64,000 nucleotides of DNA from Shewanella amazonensis SB2B (GTDB lineage: Bacteria; Pseudomonadota; Gammaproteobacteria; Enterobacterales; Shewanellaceae): contig NC_008700.1 of the NCBI RefSeq assembly GCF_000015245.1, positions 4,216,001-4,280,000 on the forward strand, in the 5' to 3' direction. The translations under genes and the position numbers were made by a program. Below, piece by piece: positions 43,347-52,461 of the stretch. The first letter of the stretch is position 1. The number at the start of each line of letters is the position of its first letter. The notes beneath the pieces were generated by a model. It was given only the letters and a program-made list of their open reading frames with translations, ran no database searches and had not been told where the DNA came from.

Positions 43347-44195
43347 ATGACGGCTGCAAAACCCCACACCCGCTTTATCAAGACCAGTGCCGAGGCCCCC
43401 TTAACCATTGCCGTGACTGCGGTGGACGAGACAGGCGCCGTGCTCGACAAGCAAATCGCCTGTGAGCGCCCCCTGACCCTGTATCTTAACTGGCGTCCCA
43501 TAGTGACTCTGATGACCCTGGGAGCCCGCCCCGAAGCCCTGGCACTGGGATACATGAAAAATCAGGGATTTATCAAAGACCTGGCACAATTGGAGTCTGT
43601 GATTGTGGATTGGGCGGTCAGCTCGGCGGCCATCATCACCCGGGAGCAAACCGACGATCTGGACAAAAAGTTATCGGAAAAAACCGTCACCACAGGCTGT
43701 GGTCAGGGCACGGTCTATGGCGATCTGATGGCGGGGCTCGACGACATCAAACTGCCGGTGCCCAGCCTCAAACAAAGCACCCTGTACGGGCTGCTGCGAA
43801 ACATCAATGATTACAACGAAACCTATAAAAATGCCGGCGCAGTGCACGGCTGTGGCCTGTGTGAGGGTGAACAGATACGCTCCTTTGTTGAGGACGTGGG
43901 TCGCCACAATGCGGTAGACACGCTAGCCGGCGAGATGTGGCTAAAGGATGAAGTCGGCAGCGACAAGATTTTCTATACCACAGGCCGCTTAACCTCGGAG
44001 ATGGTGATAAAGGTGGCCAAAATGGGCATACCTGTATTGTTGTCCCGCAGCGGCGTGACCCAAATGGGTCTGGAGCTGGCCCAACAACTCGGAATCACCC
44101 TCATCGCCAGAGCAAAAGGCCGGCACTTTTTGGTATATCACGGCGCCGAGACCATAGATTTTGATGCAACCCCAGGGAAGACAGGACAAGGATAA
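43347..44195 (+). CDS. fdhD: FdhD-family sulfurtransferase for formate dehydrogenase
   Basis: A 282-residue protein of the FdhD family, which moves sulfur from a cysteine desulfurase to the molybdenum cofactor of formate dehydrogenase and also binds the cofactor. EDVGRHNAVDTLAG (about 182-195) is the family hallmark, and TGRLTSEMVIKVAKMGIPVL follows. The catalytic Cys region reads TGCGQGT near residue 118; the E. coli protein has GCGVCG here, so the second Cys of that pair is Gly. Instead, CGLC occurs near residue 169 where E. coli has TGCTHAAA. ATG 43347 has GAGG upstream; an earlier in-frame codon is TTG. The stop overlaps the next start (TAATG). Confidence 0.93.
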   Translation: MTAAKPHTRFIKTSAEAPLTIAVTAVDETGAVLDKQIACERPLTLYLNWRPIVTLMTLGARPEALALGYMKNQGFIKDLAQLESVIVDWAVSSAAIITREQTDDLDKKLSEKTVTTGCGQGTVYGDLMAGLDDIKLPVPSLKQSTLYGLLRNINDYNETYKNAGAVHGCGLCEGEQIRSFVEDVGRHNAVDTLAGEMWLKDEVGSDKIFYTTGRLTSEMVIKVAKMGIPVLLSRSGVTQMGLELAQQLGITLIARAKGRHFLVYHGAETIDFDATPGKTGQG

Positions 44196-45103
44196 TGACC
44201 GACGAAGTGCAGCTGGTGTATATGAGCGCCAAACAGGTGGCCGAATATTTGGACCTCAATGAGAAAAAGGTCTACGCCATGGCCAATGACCGTATCTTGC
44301 CCGCCACCAAGGTAACAGGCAAGTGGTTGTTTCCAAAAGTGCTTATTGACAGATGGGTAATGGACTCCTGCCATAGCGGCATGCTCACCGATCGCCTGAT
44401 TATCACCGGCAGCGATGATCCCCTGTTGTCGATGCTGGTAGCCAGACTCATGGGAAAAGTAGGCAGTCGCGAACTGGTGAGTTACAGCGCCACTGGTTCA
44501 CGTCTGGGACTGGAACTGCTCGCCAAGGGTTATGCCGATGTCTGTACCCTGCACTGGGGTAGCTTTGATGAGCGCAACATCCGCCATACCGGGCTGCTAA
44601 AAGGCTATCAAAACCACCAGCAATGGATACTGGTCCACGGCTACAAGCGCGCTCAGGGGCTGATAGTGAGGCCGGAGATGCATCACAGGGTGCAGGATCA
44701 GACAGAACTCTTTACCCAGCCGCTGCGTTGGGTAAGACGCCAGAATGGTGCAGGCAGCCAGCAGCATCTGGAGCATTGGTTGATGACAAGGGGCATAGCC
44801 GCATCTGAGCTGGACGTGCGTTTTACGGCGTTGAGTGAACGGGAGCTGGCGGGCTATATAGCCCGTGAAGACGCCGATATTGGCTTTGGCTGTCAGGCGG
44901 TGGCCAGAGAGAGTGGCCTGGCCTTCGTGCCACTGCTGACCGAGTCCTTTGATTTTGTGATGTCGCAGGGCATCTATTTCCGCCGCCAGTTACAACAACT
45001 GCTGGGCATGCTGACCGCCCCCGACACCCGCCAGGTAGCGGCCATGTTGGGCGGTTACGACTTAAGTGGCTCCGGGCAGCTGCTCTGGTCCCAGGGACAG
45101 TAA
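44195..45103 (+). CDS. Regulator with excisionase-type HTH and molybdate-binding-like domain
   Basis: A 302-residue protein. Residues 8-58 are an excisionase/MerR-type HTH (MSAKQVAEYLDLNEKKVYAMANDRILPATKVTGKWLF), followed from about residue 70 by a domain of the periplasmic-binding-protein superfamily (LIITGSDDPLLSMLVARL, then GLELLAKGYADVCTLHW, then ADIGFGCQAVA) as used to bind molybdate or a related oxyanion. It has no signal peptide, so it works in the cytoplasm. It is translated from a start overlapping the fdhD stop. The likely role is to couple the supply of Mo or W, or of the cofactor, to expression of the formate dehydrogenase locus. Ligand and target sites are inferences. Confidence 0.85.
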   Translation: MTDEVQLVYMSAKQVAEYLDLNEKKVYAMANDRILPATKVTGKWLFPKVLIDRWVMDSCHSGMLTDRLIITGSDDPLLSMLVARLMGKVGSRELVSYSATGSRLGLELLAKGYADVCTLHWGSFDERNIRHTGLLKGYQNHQQWILVHGYKRAQGLIVRPEMHHRVQDQTELFTQPLRWVRRQNGAGSQQHLEHWLMTRGIAASELDVRFTALSERELAGYIAREDADIGFGCQAVARESGLAFVPLLTESFDFVMSQGIYFRRQLQQLLGMLTAPDTRQVAAMLGGYDLSGSGQLLWSQGQ

Positions 45104-46042
45104 TCAGGTAACAGACTCAAAGCGCCAGGCCAGTATCCGGGTGATTTTTTGCCCCTGCTGCATTTCTATCACCTTGATTTCACTGGCGCCGCGCTGCTCC
45201 AAACGTCGCTTGCAGGGGCGCAGGTTATCGCTTTTGGATACCAGCGTCGTAAACCACACGCACAAGTCCGGCAGACGGGCACTTTCGTCAATCAGGCGCA
45301 GCAGAAAGCTGCGCTCTCCGCCATCGCACCACAGCTCGGCATCCTGACCACCAAAATTGAGTGTCTGCGGCTTACCCGGCCCACTGATGTGGCGCTGACC
45401 ACGGCTCTTGGCCAATCCTTCGAGTTTACGGTTAGTCCCCAAGGCCGCTTCGGCGGCACTGGCATGAAACGGCGGGTTACAGACGCACGCTGCGAACTGC
45501 TCGTTTGTCTGGGTTACGCCGGTAAGAATATGCCTGGGATTGCTTTGAAAACGCAGACTAATGCGTTTTTCGAGCCCTGGATTGGCTTTGAGTATGGTCG
45601 CCACATTGGTGAGCGAGGCCTTGGCAATATCCGTTGCCACCACGGCCCGGCCGAATCGGCTCGCCGCCAGCAGCGCATAAATACCATTGGCTCCCGTGCC
45701 TATATCCAGCAGGGGTAATCCATCGGTTCCCGGTGTTTGCCTGAGCAGATCTTCAAGATGATGCAGATAATCTACCCGGCCCGGGATTGGGGGGCACAAA
45801 AAGCCCTTGGGAATATCCCAGCGGCTGATGCCATAGTGATGCTTCAGGAGGGCGCAGTTGAGCGCTTTCACCGCCTCAGGGAGGGCAAAGTCGATGGACA
45901 AATTGCCATAGGCGTTGGCGCGCACAAAGGGTTTCAGCGGAGGATGACTCGCCACCAGCGCGGAAAAGTCATAGCCATCGCGATGGGCATTGTCAGGATG
46001 CGGCCCCTTAGGCAGCCCCTGGGATTGTTTTTTTGAGGTCAT
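45104..46042 (-). CDS. rlmF: 23S rRNA adenine-N6 methyltransferase RlmF
   Basis: A SAM-dependent methyltransferase of 312 residues of the YbiN type, which methylates A1618 of 23S rRNA. The N-terminal RDGYDFSALVASHPPL and WDIPKGFLCPPIPGRVDYLHHL are typical, the SAM loop is LLDIGTGANGIYALLA (about 110-125), and the catalytic motif NPPF sits near residue 189 (CNPPFHAS). The start at 46042 is chosen because an ATG at 46063 lies within the upstream gene's terminator; neither has a good ribosome binding site. Its stop abuts the convergent regulator's stop. Confidence 0.93.
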   Translation of the reverse strand: MTSKKQSQGLPKGPHPDNAHRDGYDFSALVASHPPLKPFVRANAYGNLSIDFALPEAVKALNCALLKHHYGISRWDIPKGFLCPPIPGRVDYLHHLEDLLRQTPGTDGLPLLDIGTGANGIYALLAASRFGRAVVATDIAKASLTNVATILKANPGLEKRISLRFQSNPRHILTGVTQTNEQFAACVCNPPFHASAAEAALGTNRKLEGLAKSRGQRHISGPGKPQTLNFGGQDAELWCDGGERSFLLRLIDESARLPDLCVWFTTLVSKSDNLRPCKRRLEQRGASEIKVIEMQQGQKITRILAWRFESVT

Positions 46043-46049
46043 AGCAGAG

Positions 46050-46076
46050 AAAAACGGCGCCATCCGGCGCCGCCTT
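46050..46076 (-). terminator. Terminator of the FliL-like gene
   Basis: Read on the minus strand: GGCGCC-GGAT-GGCGCC followed by GTTTTT, beginning 7 bases after the FliL-like stop. Confidence 0.8.
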
Positions 46077-46082
46077 TGGCCT

Positions 46083-46484
46083 TTAATCGTACAGGTATCG
46101 GGTAAAAAGCAGGTTTACTATCAGTGCTTTGCCCGTTTCACCTTCGATGAGTCGGTTGACGGCGGCATAGCATTCACGGCGAATTTCTTCACGGCCCGTG
46201 AGTGACTTTATTTTCTCTTCCGGCTGGTTACCGAGAATTTCGATAATGGCCGCCCTGAGCAGTGGGTCGTGACGCTCAATTTGAATGAGGTCATCGGGAT
46301 TTTTCACCATCAGCTCCACGCTGATGCGCACGAAGCCCAGTTTTTTGCGGTTGGAAATATAGTTGGTGACTATTTCCGGCTCAAAGCCGTAATAGGCATA
46401 TTCTTCCAGTTTTTTTTCCTCTTCTGCCCAGGCGGGCATACCAAGAGACATCACCAGCAATACCAGAGTGAGTAAGTACTTCAT
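46083..46484 (-). CDS. FliL-like periplasmic or membrane protein
   Basis: A 133-residue protein with a signal peptide (MKYLLTLVLLVMSLGMPAWAEE) and then a FliL-type domain: YYGFEPEIVTNY, VRISVELMVKNPDDL, PLLRAAIIEILGNQ and a final VNRLIEGETGKALIVNLLFTRYLYD. FliL itself is a membrane-anchored flagellar protein with an N-terminal helix; here the hydrophobic segment looks cleavable and the protein is short. It is not next to any flagellar gene. It could be a paralogue of FliL acting on stator units, or a protein that uses the same stomatin-like fold in another process. It has AAGGAG upstream. Confidence 0.82.
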   Translation of the reverse strand: MKYLLTLVLLVMSLGMPAWAEEEKKLEEYAYYGFEPEIVTNYISNRKKLGFVRISVELMVKNPDDLIQIERHDPLLRAAIIEILGNQPEEKIKSLTGREEIRRECYAAVNRLIEGETGKALIVNLLFTRYLYD

Positions 46485-46594
46485 CGAAACCAGAACTCCT
46501 TATGGACGAATAAGCCTCAGGTCAGCAACTATCGACCGCCACATCAACATGATAGACTTGGCCCGTTGTAATTTTCTATTGTAGCGAGCAACCC

Positions 46595-47158
46595 ATGAGT
46601 GTGACCAGTCTCAGTTTTCCTTACGGTGAATCCATTTGTTGGTATTCGCCGGATGAGCTGGACAGGTTGCCCGACGGTGCCCTTGCCGATTGGCTACTTG
46701 CCAGTGGCAGCCTGACGGCCAGGTTAAGAGCCCACTGCAGCCAGTTTGAGGTCCGGGTACTCGGTGAAGCCATGCTGCCAGGCCTGCCCGGCGAACCCCA
46801 ATTACCCCATACCTGGGTGCGGGAAGTCTTGCTTATCCTCGACGGTACTCCCTGGGTGTTCGCACGCACTCTGGTGCCAGAAGCCCTGCTGACCCGCTGC
46901 GGAGATGAATTAACCGCACTGGGAGACAGACCCCTTGGCGAACTCCTCTTTTCCAGCAACCTCTTCACACCGGGCCGAATCGAAATCGCTGGCTTTCATT
47001 CCTGCGGCACCCTGGCTCGCCTCGCCGAGAGCCTGGGACAAAATGTCCATGGTCGCCTTTGGGGCCGTCGTCGCTACTTCGAGCGGGAGGGGGACGAGCT
47101 GATTGTCAGCGAAATATTTCTCCCTGCTGCCATGGATTATATCCTCGGACCTCAATAA
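46595..47158 (+). CDS. ubiC: Chorismate--pyruvate lyase UbiC
   Basis: A soluble enzyme of 187 residues that splits chorismate into pyruvate and 4-hydroxybenzoate, the first committed step of ubiquinone synthesis. Landmarks are WLLASGSLTARL near residue 30, VREVLLILDGTPWVFARTLVP (about 73-93) with the active-site Arg, and a C-terminal WGRRRYFEREGDELIVSEIFLP with the product-binding Glu. In E. coli ubiC is followed by ubiA; here a terminator follows directly, so ubiA must be elsewhere. The start has weak GAGCA upstream. Confidence 0.95.
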   Translation: MSVTSLSFPYGESICWYSPDELDRLPDGALADWLLASGSLTARLRAHCSQFEVRVLGEAMLPGLPGEPQLPHTWVREVLLILDGTPWVFARTLVPEALLTRCGDELTALGDRPLGELLFSSNLFTPGRIEIAGFHSCGTLARLAESLGQNVHGRLWGRRRYFEREGDELIVSEIFLPAAMDYILGPQ

Positions 47159-47184
47159 AAAACGCCCCAAACGGGGCGTTTTTT
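47157..47184. terminator. Bidirectional terminator between ubiC and the M6 protease
   Basis: AAAACGCCCC-AAA-CGGGGCGTTTT, with the A-tract overlapping the ubiC stop codon and the T-tract 4 bases from the M6 protease stop. Confidence 0.95.
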
Positions 47185-47187
47185 ACA

Positions 47188-50004
47188 TCAGGCTTGTCTG
47201 CGTCTTGCCATACCGGCAAGCACCAGCGCCAGGGTGGCCAACCATCCCAGGCTGCCACCACCCGAACCACCATCTGAAGGTGTTACTGCAGGTGCGCTAA
47301 CGGTTACGCTGGCGCTGCGGGTAGAGGAAACCCCCTTGCCATCGGTCACAGTGAGGGTCACAGTGTAGCTGCCCGCCGCTGCATAGGTATGGCTTGGCGA
47401 GGCAGCTGTGCTGCTTTGGCCATCACCGAAGCTCCAGGTGTAGCTAAGGTTTCCATCACCACCACTGCTGCTGTTGGTAAAACTGACGGTTAACTGACTG
47501 ACGCTCTGACTGAAACTCGCCGTGACGGGCACAGTTACCGACAATTGCTGAGTCACAGTCACCCCAACACCTTTGCCATCGGTCACCGTCAGGCTGATGT
47601 CATAGGTTCCGGTATTACCGTAGGTGTAACTCGGGTTGGCCTGAGTAGAACTGGCGCCATTACCAAAGTCCCAGAAGTAGCTGTAATTACCGTCGCCACC
47701 GGTGACAGTGCTGGTAAAGTTTGCCGTAGCACCAGAGAAGGTGACCCCCACGCTGACGTTCATGTCCGTTGGCTCAGGCACACTGCCGTCGTGTTTCTTC
47801 AGTCGTACCGTTGCCGTGCTGTTATTGGCGGCGAGCTGGATCACTTCCATGGTCAGGCCGAGCTCAGGCAATATCATCCCCGCCTGGGGCTTGAGCGGCG
47901 CACTGTAATCCAGTGAATCATCGAACAAACTCACAGGGCCGAGGTTGGTATCACCGGCGTACGCTGTTTGCTGACGGATACTGAAGGCCGCATCGCGAAT
48001 CTGCACATCTGTGCCACGGGTACCAATCAGGTTCTGATCCGCATCCACTACCCCAATCAGGCCATAGCCGGGGTGCTCAGTGGTGTTGTTATCGCTGTAA
48101 TCGAAGTTTTCAAACCATAACACCACACCGGGACTGTAGCCGTGGCTTGCCAGCCCCTTGTCGATACCGTTTTGGCTGCGCAGTTGGATCAGATAGCGGC
48201 GGTCATTGCCCGGACGGGTATCCGTGGTGCGAACAAAGCCTGCCAACATCATCTTGTCGCTGGTTTCGGCATCATCGCTGTAAAGGGTTTCACTGCCGGA
48301 GACGATAGACAGGTTATCGATGGCGATACCGTAACCCCCTTCAAACTCGTCGGTTTTGTACACTATGCTGATCTGCTTGCTCATGCCCTTGTAAGCGCTG
48401 AGATCGTATGTCAGCTCAACCCAGTGATCAGGACCTTCGTTTCCGGCAATATTGGCTGAGCTACCGGTAATAACATTGCGTCCTGCCTCGTAATAACTGG
48501 TGGCCTTTGTGTGGTTGCCCGGAATGGGCGTACCATCCACCTGCACCTGCATATAGTCGAAGTCGAACTCGATATCCCAGTGGGCGCGCATTTTCAACGT
48601 GAGAGAATCCACCACAGGCAGGGTCACGTTGAAGGACATGGCATTGTTCAGCTTATGCCCCTTATTGGAGTAGTACTGATAGTCTCCGGCATAGGGCGCC
48701 TTGAACGGCAGAGGCTCGCTGGGCACCTTAAGTGACAGCTGGTTAACCCCGTTGGCATTGACCCCTTCCACCAGATTGAAATCGGTGCCGGCAGAATTCA
48801 GGCTATCGAGGCTGATTTCCTGTTCCTTAACCCATTTACCCTTGTATTCGCGCTGCAGGAATGAGCGCGCATAAGGACTGAAACCCACTGGCTCCGAACC
48901 CGCCACAGTACCAGTCCAACTACCACCGGACATCAGCGACCAGCTACCCACAGGCGAGCCATCACCGTCCGGGTCGTAGTCATATTCATCGGGCAGACCA
49001 AGATCATGGCCAAATTCGTGGGTGCACACCCCGGCAGCGGCATCTATGGGCTGCACCGTGTAGCCATAGGCTCTCAGGTTGGTGCCGGGAATGGCCTTGC
49101 CGTACGCAGAGGGATCACTCTGGATAAAGAATCTGTGTGACCAGATAGCATCGGCGCCGAGCACGCCACCACCGGCTTCTTCACCAATGCTGGAATGGAA
49201 CAGCATGATGTGGTCGATAATGCCGTCTGGTTCGTTGAGGTTGCCGTTACTGTTGATATCGTATGGGTCTTCCACGTCATAGCTGGCAAGCTCGGAGGCA
49301 CTCATGCCAGCCACTGCCTTGGTGACAGCCTCCAGCACCAACTCGGGCACAGCCTTGTCGTTGTCTTCGTTGCTGGGGTCGTTACCACCATAGTAGGCGG
49401 CGTTGTTGTCGGCCCGCACCCAATCACGGACTGCGCCGGTGAAGAAAAAGGTGTTGCCCGAAGCCTGCTGGAAATATTGAAACCCGGAAATCAACGTCTG
49501 GTTGGACGGTCCGGTAAAGCCCGAAGCAGAAAACAGCATCTGGGAATAATGAATTGCCGGATAGCTGGAGTAATACATGTCAGTATCACCCGCTGTCAGG
49601 CGGTTATTGTTGTAGGGCAGATCCGGAAAATCCACCAACACGCCAAGTACCTTAACGGTTTTGGTGACATCGGCGTCATCCACCTGCTGGTATTGGCTGC
49701 GCAGCTTTTGAGCATAGCGAGCCTTACTGGCAAGGCTTTGCTCCTGAGCTTTGATTTGCTCCATCGCGGGTGTGGACGATTTGGCCCGGGCCACGAACGC
49801 AGCCACGGCAGCGGCTTTGGTTTCGTCACTGGCATCTTCGGCAATTTCACCACGCTTGATAAGCCAGTAAAGCACGCGCTCTTTATTGATAACGCCACTG
49901 TCGGCCGGTGAACCCATGGCAGGTGCCGCCAGCGCCTGACCACCGGCCAGCGCCAGTAGAATCCCCAAGGCACAGAGCTTGGGCGTATTAAATCGTTTGA
50001 CCAT
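47188..50004 (-). CDS. Secreted M6-family metalloprotease with PKD repeats and GlyGly-CTERM
   Basis: A 938-residue secreted zinc protease related to immune inhibitor A. A signal peptide (MVKRFNTPKL to QALAAPA) is followed by a propeptide (to about 100) and the M6 catalytic domain, in which the zinc motif reads CTHEFGHDLGLPDEYD near residue 330. A galactose-binding-like region follows (about 500-600). Two PKD domains are at about 730-810 and 815-895, each with DGKG and the YTW/YFW-FG core. The C-terminus is a GlyGly-CTERM signal: SDGGSGGGSLGWLATLALVLAGMARRR. It should be processed by a rhombosortase and secreted by the type II system, probably to degrade proteins outside the cell. GGAAGG precedes ATG 50004. 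Confidence 0.94.
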   Translation of the reverse strand: MVKRFNTPKLCALGILLALAGGQALAAPAMGSPADSGVINKERVLYWLIKRGEIAEDASDETKAAAVAAFVARAKSSTPAMEQIKAQEQSLASKARYAQKLRSQYQQVDDADVTKTVKVLGVLVDFPDLPYNNNRLTAGDTDMYYSSYPAIHYSQMLFSASGFTGPSNQTLISGFQYFQQASGNTFFFTGAVRDWVRADNNAAYYGGNDPSNEDNDKAVPELVLEAVTKAVAGMSASELASYDVEDPYDINSNGNLNEPDGIIDHIMLFHSSIGEEAGGGVLGADAIWSHRFFIQSDPSAYGKAIPGTNLRAYGYTVQPIDAAAGVCTHEFGHDLGLPDEYDYDPDGDGSPVGSWSLMSGGSWTGTVAGSEPVGFSPYARSFLQREYKGKWVKEQEISLDSLNSAGTDFNLVEGVNANGVNQLSLKVPSEPLPFKAPYAGDYQYYSNKGHKLNNAMSFNVTLPVVDSLTLKMRAHWDIEFDFDYMQVQVDGTPIPGNHTKATSYYEAGRNVITGSSANIAGNEGPDHWVELTYDLSAYKGMSKQISIVYKTDEFEGGYGIAIDNLSIVSGSETLYSDDAETSDKMMLAGFVRTTDTRPGNDRRYLIQLRSQNGIDKGLASHGYSPGVVLWFENFDYSDNNTTEHPGYGLIGVVDADQNLIGTRGTDVQIRDAAFSIRQQTAYAGDTNLGPVSLFDDSLDYSAPLKPQAGMILPELGLTMEVIQLAANNSTATVRLKKHDGSVPEPTDMNVSVGVTFSGATANFTSTVTGGDGNYSYFWDFGNGASSTQANPSYTYGNTGTYDISLTVTDGKGVGVTVTQQLSVTVPVTASFSQSVSQLTVSFTNSSSGGDGNLSYTWSFGDGQSSTAASPSHTYAAAGSYTVTLTVTDGKGVSSTRSASVTVSAPAVTPSDGGSGGGSLGWLATLALVLAGMARRRQA

Positions 50005-50239
50005 TGATAACCTTCCTTTCCGGCCGGGCTGTGACGACCTTTTACTTCGACCCCGAAACATCAGGGAATGTTCCAATTGTAGTCGCTGCCCCCCGGCATG
50101 TCCGGGTATGGAACTGACCCAGGATCACAACCAACAAAGCAACAGCTTGGGAACAGAACATTAACAGCGCACCGGATTTGTCTCAATCCTCGCCAACGGA
50201 TATCTGCGAGCCATTCAGGGAGGATTCAGCAAATTTGGC

Positions 50240-52393
50240 TCACTGCGTCGTGGATTGTGCTTGAGATGGCTTTGGTTGCCCGGCCGCTTCAACCAACCAT
50301 TGCTGATGGGCCAGCAGAATGACAGACGCAGACCAGCTGAAATTGGTGGCATGGAGACCCTCACCCGTCAGCGGCTGGTAATTTTCCCGTATGGGTGACT
50401 GTCCCAATATTCCCTCGCCTCGGGTAAAGAGCCGCCTAGCCAGAGTTTTGGCCTGCTGTTGAGCGCCGTATCTTTCCAGCCCTGCCAGCGCAAAATACAG
50501 CTGATCCAGCCAAACCGGACCGCGCCAGTATTTGTTGGGCGCAAAGGCTGGATTGTCGGCACTCACGGTGGGAAAAGGGATCGGGGTGCCAAAGGTGCCC
50601 GCAGATAATTGGCGTCCAATCATCACCTCAGCCTGCTGCTGGGTGGCGACACCGGCCCACAACGGAATCCAACCCTCAACCCCTTTACCGCTGCCCAGCA
50701 GGGGCTTGCCGGTCAGGCTATCGAGGTCGTAAAAGAAGCCTGTGGATTCATCCCACATCTGCTCCCGAATGAGCTTGCCCAGGTTATCAGCATCTCTGCG
50801 CCAGCTTTTGGCGTGTTCCTCATCCCCCAGGGCATCGGCGAGCTTGGCCAGAAGCCGCTTTTCTGCATAAAGATAGGCATTGAGATCAACGCTCTCCTGA
50901 CTCAGAGAATAACCAAGGAGCCGACCATCTGCGGTACGATTCTCAAGTACGTTGAGCGTGTCGCGCGCGTCAAATCGGGGCGCATTGTCCATGCCCGACT
51001 CCCACGCCGCCGCCTCGAGGATGGCTTTGGGGTTGGCCTTGCCATCATGGACATGAGCGGGATGGACATTGGCGCCGTATTCGGCCAGACCGTTGCCATT
51101 ATGATCCCGGTTGCGATACCACCAGCTGTGATAGGCAACCAGTTTGGGATACATACGCTTGATAAAGTCCAGGTCGGGCGCATGAGCATGTATCTCCCAT
51201 ACCGCCCAGGCAGCGAGTGGCGGTTTGCCATTACGCTCGTTCCAGTTGCCGCCATCGCCACCACGTTCAGGCCCCGGATTATAAAAAATGGCATCGGGGA
51301 GATTACCGGCATCCTGGGGTCTGACAGGGTCATCTGCGCCGAATTGATAGTCGAACATAGCCTCGACATTCGACTTTGCCAGCAAAGTATCGAATCTTGC
51401 CAGCGCCACCGCCTGCTTCCAGCTATCCCAGGCCCAGACGCCATTGAACCACTTGTAGGTAATGGATGGCGTGACGGCATCCCGCTGCAAAGCACCGGCG
51501 GCTGAGCGCCAATTGTGGGCTAAGGTCATAACGGCCTTGGCAGCAGCCCTGTCGAGCGTCGGATCTCCTGAAGCTACCAACTGGTCGAAGCGATGCTGCC
51601 AGCGAGTTCGGTTTGCACTTAATGCAGGTGCAACGTCAGCCCACAAGAAATGACCGGCAGAGGCTTCCTGCTCTGTGTGAAAATAGCTGTGGGCGGTGCG
51701 GTACTCACGACTTTCACCTGGGCCAAGATAAACGTCAGTTTTTACAACATAACCTTTGTCAGCTTCCAGCCGGGCCTCCCGTTCTCCCTCAAAATCCAGC
51801 CGATACGAGGCCCCATCGATAAGGCGATTCCAGGTATCTCTTGCCGGCAGCATCGACCAACTTAACCTGGGCCCGGATGCCGTTTTCTGCAACTGTGGCG
51901 ACAGGGTAAGCGGCTGTGAATTGTGTGTGTCGAAGGGGGCGCCGTGCCACTCAAGCGTCAGGGTTTGTGGCTCCCCGCTCGTGTTTCTCACCTTGGTGGT
52001 AACTATGGCTGTACGGTTATTAAAGTACGAGAGCGACATTTCAAGTTCTGTACCTGGCCAACTCAGTCGCTGGAATAAGCCCCACGGCAGGCTCTGTGTT
52101 TGCAACTCAGCCTGCTCCAAGGGCTTTTCGTCCCGCCCAATGCTGACTGCCTCCATGGCGGCCGACAGATGCAGGCTGTATTCCTGTGCGATAATCAGCG
52201 GGCCGGGAAAACTTCCTGCGTGGCGCTCGTCTGGCAGATGAAAGCCGTGCCAGGCGCCCCTATCGGTATAAACAGCAGGAATACTCAGATTACCGCGGGC
52301 ATCGCGGGATTCGGCAGAGTCAGGCACGCCTTGATAAGGCAGAAGATCTCCCCCGGGCAATCCCAGAGCGCAAAGCAACAGGCAGGAATACAT
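50240..52393 (-). CDS. GH63-type glycosidase (YgjK-like)
   Basis: A 717-residue glycoside hydrolase with an N-terminal beta-sandwich (about 30-270) and a C-terminal (alpha/alpha)6 barrel (about 290-700), as in E. coli YgjK. Landmarks are WFNGVWAWDSWKQAVALARF near 310, NLPDAIFYNPGPERGGDGGNWNERNGKPPLAAWAVWEIH (read in pieces, about 360-400) and LNAYLYAEKRLLAKLADALGD. The catalytic acids should be the Asp in AWDSW and a Glu in the last third. It probably acts on alpha-glucosides. The N-terminus is a short hydrophobic stretch (MYSCLLLCALGLPGG) lacking the usual basic residues, so the export signal is atypical. The start may be further upstream than the first ATG or the signal shortened. Confidence 0.9.
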   Translation of the reverse strand: MYSCLLLCALGLPGGDLLPYQGVPDSAESRDARGNLSIPAVYTDRGAWHGFHLPDERHAGSFPGPLIIAQEYSLHLSAAMEAVSIGRDEKPLEQAELQTQSLPWGLFQRLSWPGTELEMSLSYFNNRTAIVTTKVRNTSGEPQTLTLEWHGAPFDTHNSQPLTLSPQLQKTASGPRLSWSMLPARDTWNRLIDGASYRLDFEGEREARLEADKGYVVKTDVYLGPGESREYRTAHSYFHTEQEASAGHFLWADVAPALSANRTRWQHRFDQLVASGDPTLDRAAAKAVMTLAHNWRSAAGALQRDAVTPSITYKWFNGVWAWDSWKQAVALARFDTLLAKSNVEAMFDYQFGADDPVRPQDAGNLPDAIFYNPGPERGGDGGNWNERNGKPPLAAWAVWEIHAHAPDLDFIKRMYPKLVAYHSWWYRNRDHNGNGLAEYGANVHPAHVHDGKANPKAILEAAAWESGMDNAPRFDARDTLNVLENRTADGRLLGYSLSQESVDLNAYLYAEKRLLAKLADALGDEEHAKSWRRDADNLGKLIREQMWDESTGFFYDLDSLTGKPLLGSGKGVEGWIPLWAGVATQQQAEVMIGRQLSAGTFGTPIPFPTVSADNPAFAPNKYWRGPVWLDQLYFALAGLERYGAQQQAKTLARRLFTRGEGILGQSPIRENYQPLTGEGLHATNFSWSASVILLAHQQWLVEAAGQPKPSQAQSTTQ

Positions 52394-52461
52394 AGGCTTT
52401 ATTTATTTGGATACAATATTCAAATAATCGCATTCCCACCTGCCACTGGCAAGGAAGGGTT

